A stretch of DNA of 64,000 nt from Chitinophagaceae bacterium (lineage in GTDB: Bacteria > Bacteroidota > Bacteroidia > Chitinophagales > Chitinophagaceae): contig JADBXR010000006.1 of the NCBI GenBank assembly GCA_020403425.1, positions 1 through 64,000 of the forward strand. The letters run 5' to 3'. Of the stretch, positions 35,857 through 43,876 are shown piece after piece. A program made the position numbers and the translations under genes. Below the pieces are notes generated by a model. The model worked only from the letters and a program-made list of their open reading frames with translations, made no database searches and had not been told where the DNA came from. Within the stretch, counting starts at the first letter, position 1; each line of letters begins with the position of its first letter.

Positions 35857-37347
35857 ATGGGTAAATGGCTGATCATGTTTATTTTCTGCCTGGGGCACAG
35901 CGCACTGTGCAGTGCAGAGAAAGTATACGACTTCAACAGCACCTGTTTACAGGCTTACCAGGAGATCACCAAACTGAAGATCAGCAGTGGCCTGGCCCTG
36001 ATAGAAAAAGCCAGGCAGCAGAACCCCGATAACCTGATCCCTCTGCTGCTGGAAAGTTATGCGGACTTTTATGTACTCTTCCTGAACGAAGACCCCAAAG
36101 AATTTGACCTCCGTTATCCACGTTTTGCTGAACGCTATGCCCTGTTACAGGAAGGTCCCAGGAACTCACCTTTTTATTATTACTGTTTGAGTCTAAGCAA
36201 ACTGCATAGGGCCGGCACCGCCATCAAGTTTGGCAGGTTATGGGATGGCGGCTGGGATTTCCGAAAATCCTATCAGCTGATCAAGGAAAACAGGAAGCAG
36301 TTCCCCCATTTTGTTCCCAACGAGCTTTTTTACGGATCCTTACAGGCAGTGATAGGCACCATCCCCAAAGGATACAAATGGATCGCCAGCCTGTTTGGCA
36401 TGCGGGGGTCTTTAACGGAAGGTATGCGGATCGTAAGGGGCTTCATCAACAGCAATGATCCCTGGGCAAAAGCATTCTTTAACGAAGCTGCTTTCATGTA
36501 TCCCTACCTCCTGTTCTACCTGGAGAACAAAAAGGAAGAAGCCTTGGTATTTACACAACAACGCAGGCTAGACCTGGTGAACAACCACCTGCACACATAC
36601 ATGGCCGCCAACCTGGCCATCAACAACAAACAGTCGGAATATGCAAAGAATGTGATATTGAACCGGAACAGATCTGACGAATACCTGAAAACCGGTATCT
36701 GGGATTTTGAACTGGGGTTCACCAAGATCTACCACCTGGAGACCCAGGAAGCCGCCCGGCACCTGGAAAATTTCCTGGCCGTTTTTAAGGGCAAGTTCTA
36801 TGTAAGGGATGCTTACCAGAAACTGAGCTGGTGTTATTACCTGCAGGGCAACCAGGCCAGGGCCGAAGAAGTGAGGAAAAACATCCTGAAAAGAGGGGGC
36901 ACAGATGCAGATGCCGACAAACAGGCACTAAAAGATGCCAGATCGGGCAAATGGCCCAATAAACTCCTGCTAAGGGCCCGCTTATTAAGCGATGGTGGAT
37001 ATGCCATTGACGCAGCAGCCTTGCTACAGGGAAAAACAGAAGATGATTTTGACCTGGAAGAAGAGAAACTGGAATTTGCCTACCGCGTAGCCCGCATCTA
37101 TGACGACCTGCACCGTGAGGACGATGCCATCCGCAATTACCTGATCGCGATACGATTGGGTGAACACCGGCAGGAATACTATGCAGCACGTGCCGCTTTA
37201 CAGATAGGTCAGATCTACGAAAAAAGAGGACAGAAAGCGCTTGCCATCAGTTATTACCAGAAATGCCTGGACATGGACGACCATGAATACAAAGACTCGC
37301 TTGACCAGAAAGCCAAATCAGGTATTGCCCGGTGTAAGGGTGAATAA
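35857..37347 (+). CDS. Secreted or periplasmic TPR-repeat protein
   Basis: I recognise tetratricopeptide-like repeats but no named family. The 496 residues start with a signal peptide (ATG at 35857, MGKWLIMFIFCLGHSALCSA) and continue with helix pairs. The clearest TPR units are near the C terminus (ARIYDDLHREDDAIRNYLIAIR, AALQIGQIYEKRGQKALAISYYQKCL). A protein-interaction role outside the cytoplasm is likely. An upstream TTG start is less likely because it would disturb the signal peptide. A small hairpin (GGGTGAATAACCC) covers the stop codon. Confidence 0.75.
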   Translation: MGKWLIMFIFCLGHSALCSAEKVYDFNSTCLQAYQEITKLKISSGLALIEKARQQNPDNLIPLLLESYADFYVLFLNEDPKEFDLRYPRFAERYALLQEGPRNSPFYYYCLSLSKLHRAGTAIKFGRLWDGGWDFRKSYQLIKENRKQFPHFVPNELFYGSLQAVIGTIPKGYKWIASLFGMRGSLTEGMRIVRGFINSNDPWAKAFFNEAAFMYPYLLFYLENKKEEALVFTQQRRLDLVNNHLHTYMAANLAINNKQSEYAKNVILNRNRSDEYLKTGIWDFELGFTKIYHLETQEAARHLENFLAVFKGKFYVRDAYQKLSWCYYLQGNQARAEEVRKNILKRGGTDADADKQALKDARSGKWPNKLLLRARLLSDGGYAIDAAALLQGKTEDDFDLEEEKLEFAYRVARIYDDLHREDDAIRNYLIAIRLGEHRQEYYAARAALQIGQIYEKRGQKALAISYYQKCLDMDDHEYKDSLDQKAKSGIARCKGE

Positions 37348-37424
37348 CCCGTATTTTCATCAGGTATTCATGACAGCTCTTTGCCAAACAGGCTTAGTAA
37401 CATAAATTGCGTGCAGGCACCGCA

Positions 37425-37529
37425 GGCAGTCGGTAGTAGTGAGTGGTGAATAGGCAGGGATTTCCAACAAGAAAGCTCCCCACTAACAACTCACAACTCA
37501 CGACTGCCGATTCACCATTGCCCATTCAC
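37425..37529. repeat. Word-shuffled inverted repeat upstream of recN
   Basis: GGCAGTCG (37425-37432) pairs with CGACTGCC (37501-37508), and GTGAATAGGCA (37446-37456) with TGCCCATTCAC (37519-37529, 10 of 11). The second pair lies inside the first on the left but outside it on the right, so the two arms carry the same words in different order. GTGAG words fill the space between. It ends 4 bases before the recN ATG. Confidence 0.75.
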
Positions 37530-37533
37530 AACC

Positions 37534-39186
37534 ATGCTTCGTAAACTGATCATACAGAACTACGCCATCATAGATGAGATCGCGATCGATTTCTCATCGC
37601 AGCTGAACATCATCACCGGTGAAACTGGCGCGGGTAAAAGTATCCTGATGGGTGCGCTAAGCCTGATACTGGGTGAACGTGCCGACAGTTCCGTACTGGT
37701 GAATACTGAGAAGAAATGTTTCATAGAAGGCTATTTTGCAGTGAACCATAAAAGATCGGTCATCCACTTTTTAGAGGAGAATGACCTGGATGTGGAAGAA
37801 GAGCTGGTATTGCGCCGAGAGATCGCTGCCAATGGAAAATCAAGGGCGTTCATCAACGATACGCCTGCCACACTGCAACAGCTAAAGGTATTGGCATCCC
37901 TGCTGGTCGACCTTCACCAGCAGTTCGACACACTGGAACTGGGCGATGCCGATTTTCAGCGAGAGGTAATGGATGCACTGGCCGGCAACGAACAGTCCTT
38001 GCTTGGCTATCAGAAAGTTTTCCGTCAATGGCAGACAGCCTGTAAGGAGTTGGAACAACTGCAACAGCAAAAAGCGGCTTTCACCAAAGAACTAGACTAT
38101 AACCAGTTCCTGTTCGACGAACTGAATGAACTTGATCTGAAGGAAAATGAGCTGGAAGATCTGGACAATGAACTGAAACTGCTGACGAATGCAGAAGGCA
38201 TCAAAACCACCTTGTCAAAAGTATATTTCGACCTGAAAGAAAGTGAACAGCCTGTGGTACAGCTACTGAAACAGCTGCTGAATCAGTTACAGGGCTACGC
38301 TTCTTATCATACCAACTTACCGAACGTGATAGAACGCCTGCAAAGTTCACAGATAGAACTACAGGATATAGCCGATGAAGTGGAGCGCATCAACGATTCG
38401 GTGAACTTCGATGAGAAAAGGATTGAATGGATCAACCAGCGCCTGATGGAAGGCTATAAGCTGGCCAAAAAACATAATGTACAGACCACCGCCCAACTGC
38501 TGGAGATACAAGGCCAACTGGAAGAGAAACTGAAAGCGGTACTGGATATGGATGATGCCCTTATGGCAAAAGAGAAACAGACCGGCCAGTTGTTGAGTGA
38601 AGCCCGAAAACTGGCAGATCTGCTCTCTCAAGCCCGCCACAAACAAAGTAAACCACTGGAAGAAAAAGTGAACCAACTACTGGCACAGGTGGGTATGCCC
38701 AACGCCCGCATGAAAGTGGAACTAAAGGACAATACTTTAACCCTTTCAGGGAAAGACCAGATCGATTTTTTATTCGACGCCAACAAGAGCAACCGTTTTG
38801 AACCCATACGCAAGGTAGCCAGTGGTGGCGAACTCAGCCGTTTGATGTTATGCATCAAATCGCTGGTAGCACAATCCATTGACCTGCCTACCCTGATCTT
38901 TGACGAGATCGATACTGGCATTTCAGGTGAAGCAGCCAAACAGGTAGGGTTGATCATGAAAGGACTGGCAGGCAGCAGGCAGATCATCTGCATCACTCAC
39001 CAGCCACAGATAGCCGGAAAGGCCAATGCGCATTTCTTTGTATATAAAGAGATCAAAAACGATGCGGTCAAGACCAATATCCGCCTGCTCAATGAAGACG
39101 AACGGATCACCGCCATCGCACGTATGCTGAGTGGCGAGAAACCAACTGCCGCAGCAATGGAGAATGCGCGGGAGATGATGAATTGA
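37534..39186 (+). CDS. recN: DNA repair ATPase RecN
   Basis: RecN is an SMC-like ATPase that holds DNA ends together during double-strand break repair. The 550 residues show Walker A GETGAGKSILMGA near the N terminus, a central coiled coil (about 160-370), the signature ASGGELSRLMLC and Walker B TLIFDEIDTGISG, with QIICITHQPQIA as the histidine switch region. Length is normal. The ATG is 4 bases after a long shuffled repeat and the stop 8 bases before another, so both flanks are unusual. Confidence 0.97.
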   Translation: MLRKLIIQNYAIIDEIAIDFSSQLNIITGETGAGKSILMGALSLILGERADSSVLVNTEKKCFIEGYFAVNHKRSVIHFLEENDLDVEEELVLRREIAANGKSRAFINDTPATLQQLKVLASLLVDLHQQFDTLELGDADFQREVMDALAGNEQSLLGYQKVFRQWQTACKELEQLQQQKAAFTKELDYNQFLFDELNELDLKENELEDLDNELKLLTNAEGIKTTLSKVYFDLKESEQPVVQLLKQLLNQLQGYASYHTNLPNVIERLQSSQIELQDIADEVERINDSVNFDEKRIEWINQRLMEGYKLAKKHNVQTTAQLLEIQGQLEEKLKAVLDMDDALMAKEKQTGQLLSEARKLADLLSQARHKQSKPLEEKVNQLLAQVGMPNARMKVELKDNTLTLSGKDQIDFLFDANKSNRFEPIRKVASGGELSRLMLCIKSLVAQSIDLPTLIFDEIDTGISGEAAKQVGLIMKGLAGSRQIICITHQPQIAGKANAHFFVYKEIKNDAVKTNIRLLNEDERITAIARMLSGEKPTAAAMENAREMMN

Positions 39187-39193
39187 GTTGGGG

Positions 39194-39256
39194 GTTAGGA
39201 GTTTGGGGGTTGCTGGTATCTTTGAAACTCCAAACCCCAAACCCCAAACTCCTAAC
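39194..39256. repeat. 15-bp inverted repeat after recN
   Basis: GTTAGGAGTTTGGGG (39194-39208) and CCCCAAACTCCTAAC (39242-39256) are perfect inverted repeats, followed by TTTT. The loop contains further CCAAACCCCAAACC words related to the arms. It may end the recN transcript. Confidence 0.9.
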
Positions 39257-39303
39257 TTTTCTATACTTTTACCACCTGTAATCATTCTAAACAAACGAAG
39301 ACT

Positions 39304-40119
39304 ATGGCTTACAACTTATTAAAAGGAAAACGCGGTATCATCACCGGTGCCCTGGATGAGAATTCCATTGCATGGAAAGTAGCGGAGAAAGCACACGAAG
39401 AGGGTGCCAGTTTTGTATTGACCAATGCCCCGATCGCCATGCGAATGGGTGAGATCAAAAAACTGGCTGAAAAGACCGGCTCAGAGATCATTCCTGCAGA
39501 TGCCACCAGCGTTGAAGAGTTGACCAATTTATTCACAAAATCCCAGGAGGTTCTGGGTGGCAAAATAGACTTTGTGCTCCACTCCATCGGTATGAGCGTG
39601 AACATCCGTAAGAATATCCCTTATACGGAATCCAACTATGATTTCTTCATGAAGGGTATCGATGTCTCTGCCATGTCGTTACACAAGATGCTGGCCGTAG
39701 CCAAAAAATTAGATGCCATCAATGAATGGGGAAGCGTAGTGGCCCTTACCTATGCCGCTGCCCAGCGTACATTCCCCTTCTATACCGATATGGCCGATAT
39801 CAAAGCCATGCTGGAATCCATTGCCCGCAGTTTCGGATACCATTACGGACTGGAGAAGAAAGTACGTATCAACACCGTATCGCAATCACCGACCAAAACC
39901 ACTGCCGGTACCGGTATCAAAGGTTTTGGAGACTTTTACGATTATGCCGATGCGATCGCCCCGTTAGGCAATGCTTCTGCCGAAGATTGTGCCAATTACT
40001 GTATCACCCTGTTCTCTGACCTGACCAGGATGGTTACCATGCAGAACCTATTTCACGATGGCGGCTACTCCACCACCGGCGTGAGCAATGAGGTCATGCA
40101 GAAACTCGGTATTTCTTAG
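39304..40119 (+). CDS. fabI: Enoyl-ACP reductase (FabI)
   Basis: FabI reduces trans-2-enoyl-ACP with NAD(P)H in the last step of each fatty-acid elongation round. The 271 residues contain the NAD-binding start GKRGIITGALDENSIAWK, the HSIGMS segment and the catalytic pair of tyrosine and lysine in YTDMADIK (Y-x6-K), as in FabI and not in ordinary short-chain dehydrogenases. A near-consensus -7 box (TACTTTTA, 39264-39271) precedes it. It ends shortly before a 66-base symmetric hairpin. It is the likely target class of triclosan-type inhibitors, by family knowledge only. Confidence 0.97.
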   Translation: MAYNLLKGKRGIITGALDENSIAWKVAEKAHEEGASFVLTNAPIAMRMGEIKKLAEKTGSEIIPADATSVEELTNLFTKSQEVLGGKIDFVLHSIGMSVNIRKNIPYTESNYDFFMKGIDVSAMSLHKMLAVAKKLDAINEWGSVVALTYAAAQRTFPFYTDMADIKAMLESIARSFGYHYGLEKKVRINTVSQSPTKTTAGTGIKGFGDFYDYADAIAPLGNASAEDCANYCITLFSDLTRMVTMQNLFHDGGYSTTGVSNEVMQKLGIS

Positions 40120-40133
40120 TCATCATACTACTT

Positions 40134-40202
40134 ACTCTCTGCGCATACTGCCCTGCAATGTCCCCACATGGACCTGACAAGGCGGTCTCCGCAGAGAGTT
40201 TT
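40134..40202 (+). ncRNA. Symmetric structured RNA candidate between fabI and the SemiSWEET gene
   Basis: Three stems stack: ACTCTCTGCG with CGCAGAGAGT (40134-40143, 40190-40199), ACTGCC with GGCGGT (40147-40152, 40181-40186), and GTCC with GGAC (40160-40163, 40170-40173). They are separated by 3x3 and 7x7 internal loops (CTGCAAT/CTGACAA), then TTTT follows. It could be an elaborate terminator of fabI, or a leader or small RNA. No known RNA family was recognised. Confidence 0.5.
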
Positions 40203-40219
40203 CCTGTAAAACCATACCC

Positions 40220-40507
40220 ATGCCTACACTACTGGAAATCCCCGCTAACCTGGTTGAGTATATCGGTTATTTCGGATCTTTTCTAACGGCGATCACTTTC
40301 ATTCCCCAGGTATATAAATCCTGGCAGTCGAAAAGTGTGGGCGACCTGAGCATCTGGATGATCCTGATCGTGGTCACCAGCACCATCGTCTGGCTCATCT
40401 ATGGGTTCGCCATTCACAGCGGTCCGGTGATCGTTGCCAATACCGTGGTATTGTTGCTGACCCTGGTTCTCCTTTATTTCAAATACAGTTTCAAGAAACA
40501 AAGCTGA
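40220..40507 (+). CDS. SemiSWEET-type sugar transporter / PQ-loop protein
   Basis: The 95 residues form three transmembrane helices with the PQ motif FIPQVYKSWQSKSVGDLS, the hallmark of SemiSWEET and MtN3/saliva proteins. Two copies dimerise to make a sugar transporter; the substrate here is unknown. The gene lies 100 bases after fabI, with a structured segment between, and ends at a terminator at 40537-40573. Confidence 0.9.
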   Translation: MPTLLEIPANLVEYIGYFGSFLTAITFIPQVYKSWQSKSVGDLSIWMILIVVTSTIVWLIYGFAIHSGPVIVANTVVLLLTLVLLYFKYSFKKQS

Positions 40508-40536
40508 TAATAGGGGCCTTGTTAGCCGCAGGCAAC

Positions 40537-40573
40537 AAAAAAGCCATCACGCGCTAAGCATGATGGCTTTTTT
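40537..40573. terminator. Bidirectional terminator
   Basis: AAAAAAGCCATCA and TGATGGCTTTTTT pair perfectly over 13 bp around an 11-base loop, between convergent genes. Confidence 0.85.
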
Positions 40574-40607
40574 ACCATATCAGTTACCCGGACTCGCCAG
40601 GTATGGA

Positions 40608-40829
40608 TCAATACTCGTCTTCGTTGAACATGAAATCTTCCTGGCTTGGGTAATCCGGCCAGATGTCTTCGATGCTCTCATATACTTCCCCTTCGTCGTC
40701 CAGTTCCTGCAGGTTCTCCACCACTTCCAGCGGGGCACCACTACGGATAGAATAGTCAATCAGTTCGTCTTTGGTTGCAGGCCAGGGAGCCTCTTCCAGG
40801 TAACTTGCCAATTCTAATGTCCAGAACAT
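40608..40829 (-). CDS. Small acidic DUF2795 protein
   Basis: This 73-residue protein is strongly acidic, especially in the last 35 residues (ELDDEGEVYESIEDIWPDYP). It matches the DUF2795-type protein found very conserved across Bacteroidota (start MFWTLELASYLEEAPWPATKDELIDYSIRSG); no function is established. A full promoter match lies at 40851-40881. It is divergent from lolD and its strong conservation suggests a core cellular role. Confidence 0.9.
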   Translation of the reverse strand: MFWTLELASYLEEAPWPATKDELIDYSIRSGAPLEVVENLQELDDEGEVYESIEDIWPDYPSQEDFMFNEDEY

Positions 40830-40850
40830 ATTTTACCTTTTAATTTTTTG

Positions 40851-40881
40851 CAAATGTAGCCGTATATACGAAACCACCAAA
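40851..40881 (-). promoter_or_regulatory. Promoter of the DUF2795 gene
   Basis: Minus strand TTTG (40881-40878), 19 bases, TACATTTG (40858-40851): full consensus, with the ATG 22 bases downstream. Confidence 0.65.
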
Positions 40882-40919
40882 TGCGAGTTTTTCAGCCTGT
40901 GCAAAGAAATGTTTAAAAA

Positions 40920-40952
40920 TTGCCCGTTAACCCGCCCCCTGTTGTAGGTTTG
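40920..40952 (+). promoter_or_regulatory. Promoter of lolD
   Basis: TTG (40920-40922), 22 bases, TAGGTTTG (40945-40952): full -7 match, with the ATG 25 bases downstream. It is divergent from the DUF2795 promoter. Confidence 0.6.
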
Positions 40953-40976
40953 TAATCAAAAAAGGCCCCATCCCGG

Positions 40977-41627
40977 ATGCTGAAAGCAGAACATATAACC
41001 AAGAGGTACGGCAGTCTACAGGTTCTCAAAGGCGTTGATATTGAGGTAAAAACCGGCGAGATCGTAAGTATTGTAGGCTCCTCAGGAGCCGGAAAAAGTA
41101 CACTTTTACACATATTAGGGACCCTGGACAGGGCCGATGAAGGGCATATCTGGCTTGACGGGCAACGGGTAGACCTATTACAGGGCAAGAAACTGGCCGC
41201 TTTCCGTAACCGGCATATTGGTTTTGTCTTCCAGTTTCACCACCTGTTACCTGAATTCACTGCCCTGGAGAATGTTTCCATCCCCGGTTGGATAGCCGGC
41301 CGGAAAAAGAAAGAAGTGGCCGAGAGGGCCGTAGAATTGTTAACAACTTTGGGGCTGGCCGACCGCATGGGGAACAGGCCACAGGAGCTTTCCGGAGGCG
41401 AACAGCAACGGGTGGCCGTGGCCAGGGCACTGATCAATCACCCCTCCATCGTATTTGCCGACGAGCCTACTGGCAACCTCGACAGCATACACGCCAAGGA
41501 ACTGCACGAATTGTTTGTGCGGCTCCGTGACGACTTCCAACAGACCTTCCTCATTGTGACCCATAACGAAGAACTCGCTGGTATGAGTGATCGGGTGTTA
41601 CATATGAAAGACGGGAGGATAATTTGA
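40977..41627 (+). CDS. lolD: LolD-like ABC transporter ATP-binding protein
   Basis: This 216-residue ATPase resembles LolD, which powers release of lipoproteins from the inner membrane. Walker A is [12 protein letters not shown], the signature is [15 protein letters not shown] and Walker B is [13 protein letters not shown]. Length matches LolD. No LolC/E permease gene is next to it, so the partner is encoded elsewhere. The similar MacB-type ATPase in this window (42369-43076) is a paralogue. The TGA stop lies in the left arm of an inverted repeat whose right arm holds the stop of the convergent gene. Confidence 0.85.
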   Translation: MLKAEHITKRYGSLQVLKGVDIEVKTGEIVSIVGSSGAGKSTLLHILGTLDRADEGHIWLDGQRVDLLQGKKLAAFRNRHIGFVFQFHHLLPEFTALENVSIPGWIAGRKKKEVAERAVELLTTLGLADRMGNRPQELSGGEQQRVAVARALINHPSIVFADEPTGNLDSIHAKELHELFVRLRDDFQQTFLIVTHNEELAGMSDRVLHMKDGRII

Positions 41628-41717
41628 GAATGTGGCAATTTGAAAATTGACCAATGATTCTCTCAAGACCATTCTCATCCCGCAGTTGGCGGGATCAAAT
41701 TAGCTAATTCTCAAATT
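41621..41717. repeat. Inverted repeat holding the stop codons of two convergent genes
   Basis: Arms 41621-41643 and 41695-41717 agree at 19 of 23 positions, with the differences confined to the central five bases. Between them is a smaller hairpin ATCCCGC-AGTTG-GCGGGAT (41677-41695). The lolD stop (41625-41627) is in the left arm and the adenosyltransferase stop (41716-41718) begins in the right. Confidence 0.85.
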
Positions 41718-42279
41718 AAGAGACCCTTGGTTTCCAGGGAATTTCCGCGACCTGCAGCAGGTGCCCTATATAACGGGAGAGTACGAATAAATAATCGCTC
41801 AAACGATTCAGGTATTTGATCACCAGCGGGTCTACAAACAGTTCGTGTTCCTGCATATTCACACAAAGTCTTTCGGCCCTCCGACAAACACAACGCGCCA
41901 CATGGGTAGTAGATACCGCTACATGGCCTCCGGGAAGTAAAAAGGATTTCATGGGTGGTAACACATCATTCATCGCATCGATCTGTTTTTCCAGGAGGGT
42001 GATATCACTCTCTTTCAGATCTGGCATTTTCATCAGGGGTTCTTTATCCGGATCGCAGGCCAGAGAGGATCCGATCGTGAACAGACGGTCCTGTATCTCT
42101 TTCAGAATTATCCGGGAAGCATTGTCGGCGGTATGGTCGCTCACCAATCCAACATAAGAGTTCAGTTCATCCACAGTGCCGTAGGTCTCGATACGGATAT
42201 GGCTTTTGGGCACTTTGGTCCCGCCTATCAGAGAGGTTTTGCCCAGGTCGCCTGTTTTGGTATATATTTTAAGTGCCAT
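41716..42279 (-). CDS. pduO: PduO-type cob(I)alamin adenosyltransferase
   Basis: The enzyme moves the adenosyl group of ATP to cob(I)alamin, making coenzyme B12. The 187 residues match the PduO-type family: KIYTKTGDLGKTSLIGG at the N terminus is the ATP-binding motif, then GTVDELNSYVG, and the end VARCVCRRAERL, NRLSDYLFVLSRYI. No other B12 genes are visible nearby. It converges with lolD through a repeat that holds both stop codons. Confidence 0.93.
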   Translation of the reverse strand: MALKIYTKTGDLGKTSLIGGTKVPKSHIRIETYGTVDELNSYVGLVSDHTADNASRIILKEIQDRLFTIGSSLACDPDKEPLMKMPDLKESDITLLEKQIDAMNDVLPPMKSFLLPGGHVAVSTTHVARCVCRRAERLCVNMQEHELFVDPLVIKYLNRLSDYLFVLSRYIGHLLQVAEIPWKPRVS

Positions 42280-42368
42280 GTATACTTATCGTAAAAAAAT
42301 GAATAACAGGTATGGAACAAAAACAGATCGGAAAAGTTCGGTAATCACCAAAAACGAACCGGGGGCTG

Positions 42369-43076
42369 TCAATGGTGTATGGTGGTGAATGCCTGTTGCT
42401 TATCACTTTCTATCAGTCCATCCCGCAAACGTACCACGCGGTGGGCATAATGTGCAATATCTTCTTCGTGTGTTACCAGCACCACGGTATTACCGGCTTC
42501 CTGTATCTTCCCGAAGATCTCCATCACTTCCACCGATGTGCGCGAATCAAGGTTACCGGTGGGCTCATCGGCCAGCAGCAGGGAGGGATTGTTCACCAGC
42601 GCACGGGCAATGGCAACCCGCTGGATCTGTCCACCGCTCAGCTCATTCGATTTATGATGGCTTCTTTCTTCCAGTCCTACTTTCTTCAATGCTTCCATCG
42701 CACGTTCATGCCTTTCCTTTTTCGATACACCTGCATAGATCAGGGGCAGTGCCACATTCTCTGCAGCCGTCAACCTTGGAAGCAGGTTGAATTGCTGGAA
42801 CACAAAACCGATCTCCGTATTACGGACCTCGGCCAGGTCATCATCCGGCATTTTGCTCACGTCCTTACCATTGAGGATGTACCTGCCGCCAGTTGGGGAA
42901 TCCAGGCAGCCCAAGATATTCATCAGGGTACTTTTACCGCTGCCCGAAGGTCCCATCAGCGCCACGTATTCATTCTTAAAAATATCCAGTGTGATCCCTT
43001 TCAGTACCGGGATGGCCTGGTTACCCATGAAATAACTTTTCTGGATATCTTCTAAACGGATGATCGCATCGCTCAT
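42369..43076 (-). CDS. MacB/LolD-type ABC transporter ATP-binding protein
   Basis: The 235-residue ATPase has Walker [13 protein letters not shown], signature [15 protein letters not shown], Walker [14 protein letters not shown] and the histidine VTHEED. It belongs to the MacB/LolD/SalX group, whose partners are FtsX-like permeases that move lipoproteins, peptides or drugs across the envelope; none is encoded next to it. It lies 28 bases after gatC in the same direction, so both are probably on one mRNA. Confidence 0.88.
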   Translation of the reverse strand: MSDAIIRLEDIQKSYFMGNQAIPVLKGITLDIFKNEYVALMGPSGSGKSTLMNILGCLDSPTGGRYILNGKDVSKMPDDDLAEVRNTEIGFVFQQFNLLPRLTAAENVALPLIYAGVSKKERHERAMEALKKVGLEERSHHKSNELSGGQIQRVAIARALVNNPSLLLADEPTGNLDSRTSVEVMEIFGKIQEAGNTVVLVTHEEDIAHYAHRVVRLRDGLIESDKQQAFTTIHH

Positions 43077-43104
43077 AGAAAGGGTTTTGGTAATCGTGTC
43101 GGAT

Positions 43105-43395
43105 TTATTTCTTGATCACTTTGGGCACTTTAAAGAACTCCGGATCAGCCACTGGCGAATTCAACAAAGCTTCTTCGCGGGGGATAGAACCCCGTACCTC
43201 ATCTTCCCGCAAAACATTGGCCGCATCGCTGATATGCAGCAAGGGCGGCACGCCGGATGTATCTATGGCCTGCAACTTCTCTACAAAAGCCACCATCTTC
43301 TCCAGATCGGTACGGATGGCCTCCTTCTCTTCTTCTGCAAAACGCAAGCGGGCCAGATGAGCCAGATTGTCTACCGTGTTAGCATCAATAGTCAT
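43105..43395 (-). CDS. gatC: Asp/Glu-tRNA amidotransferase subunit C (GatC)
   Basis: GatC is the small stabilising subunit of GatCAB, which amidates mischarged Glu-tRNA(Gln) or Asp-tRNA(Asn). The 96 residues show the typical start [24 protein letters not shown] and the [19 protein letters not shown] segment. gatA and gatB are not adjacent. A -7 box at 43401-43408 ends only 5 bases before the ATG, so the mRNA may be leaderless. The MacB-type ATPase gene follows. Confidence 0.93.
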   Translation of the reverse strand: MTIDANTVDNLAHLARLRFAEEEKEAIRTDLEKMVAFVEKLQAIDTSGVPPLLHISDAANVLREDEVRGSIPREEALLNSPVADPEFFKVPKVIKK

Positions 43396-43400
43396 ATAAA

Positions 43401-43408
43401 CAAAAATA
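43401..43408 (-). promoter_or_regulatory. -7 element of gatC
   Basis: Minus strand TATTTTTG, a full match, ending 5 bases before the ATG. No -33 box at the right distance was found. Confidence 0.4.
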
Positions 43409-43535
43409 ACAGAATCAACGGCAAAACCATGCCGTAATTTTTAAAAGGTCATTAGGCTTAAAGGACGGTAAATCAGCGCCATTCGCGGTCAAAAGAGCTT
43501 GAAAGCGAGGCAAATAGGGTTTTAACAGAACATTC

Positions 43536-43560
43536 GCGATATTTTAACGAACAATATCGC
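43536..43560. other. Hairpin in the gatC / fadN gap
   Basis: GCGATATT (43536-43543) and AATATCGC (43553-43560) form a perfect 8-bp stem with a 9-base loop. The 250 bases between gatC and the small ORF hold nothing else I can name. Confidence 0.4.
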
Positions 43561-43644
43561 TATCCACAGGTCTTAATAAATAGTGTTGCAGATGAAAATG
43601 TTTTCTAAGTAAATTGACTTAAATTAACATTAAATCCCCCGCAT

Positions 43645-43725
43645 ATGTTAGTATTTGTACTGGTTGTTGTGTATCTGGTATGCCTTTATATGGCATATAA
43701 AGGTGCGGCAACAGCCGAAGAATGA
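43645..43725 (+). CDS. Candidate 26-residue membrane microprotein
   Basis: An ATG frame encodes MLVFVLVVVYLVCLYMAY followed by KGAATAEE and a TGA stop. It is a single hydrophobic helix with a short charged tail, the shape of small subunits or regulators of membrane complexes such as CydX- or KdpF-like proteins, but no family is recognised. There is no clear ribosome-binding site or consensus promoter, which is usual for the phylum and leaves the call uncertain. It lies in the 530-base gap between gatC and the beta-oxidation gene. The repeat pair at 43766-43804 follows and could end its transcript. Confidence 0.4.
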   Translation: MLVFVLVVVYLVCLYMAYKGAATAEE

Positions 43726-43765
43726 CCAACCGCTGTATTCACCGAAAGAGTTGAGTACTCCCCCA

Positions 43766-43804
43766 TAGTTAACTGTATTACCCCCCAGGTAGCACAGTTA
43801 ACTA
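43766..43804. promoter_or_regulatory. Paired TAGTTAACTGT / ACAGTTAACTA sites
   Basis: Eleven-base perfect inverted repeats (43766-43776, 43794-43804) lie 17 bases apart. Each half is itself almost palindromic (AGTTAACT). They resemble the half-sites of the palindrome in the promoter just downstream. A weak terminator is the alternative. Confidence 0.4.
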
Positions 43805-43876
43805 TTTTCATTTTAGGCCCTCCCTATTCTTTTACCCAGATCTCCTGATCCCCCCGGTGAAAAAAAATTAGGTTCA

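Noticed and set aside
39190..39215. G-quadruplex in the G-rich arm after recN
   Set aside because: Fewer than four clean G runs of three or more on one strand; the inverted-repeat reading is stronger.
43560..43568. DnaA-box-like CTATCCACA
   Set aside because: A single 8-of-9 match without neighbours is expected by chance.
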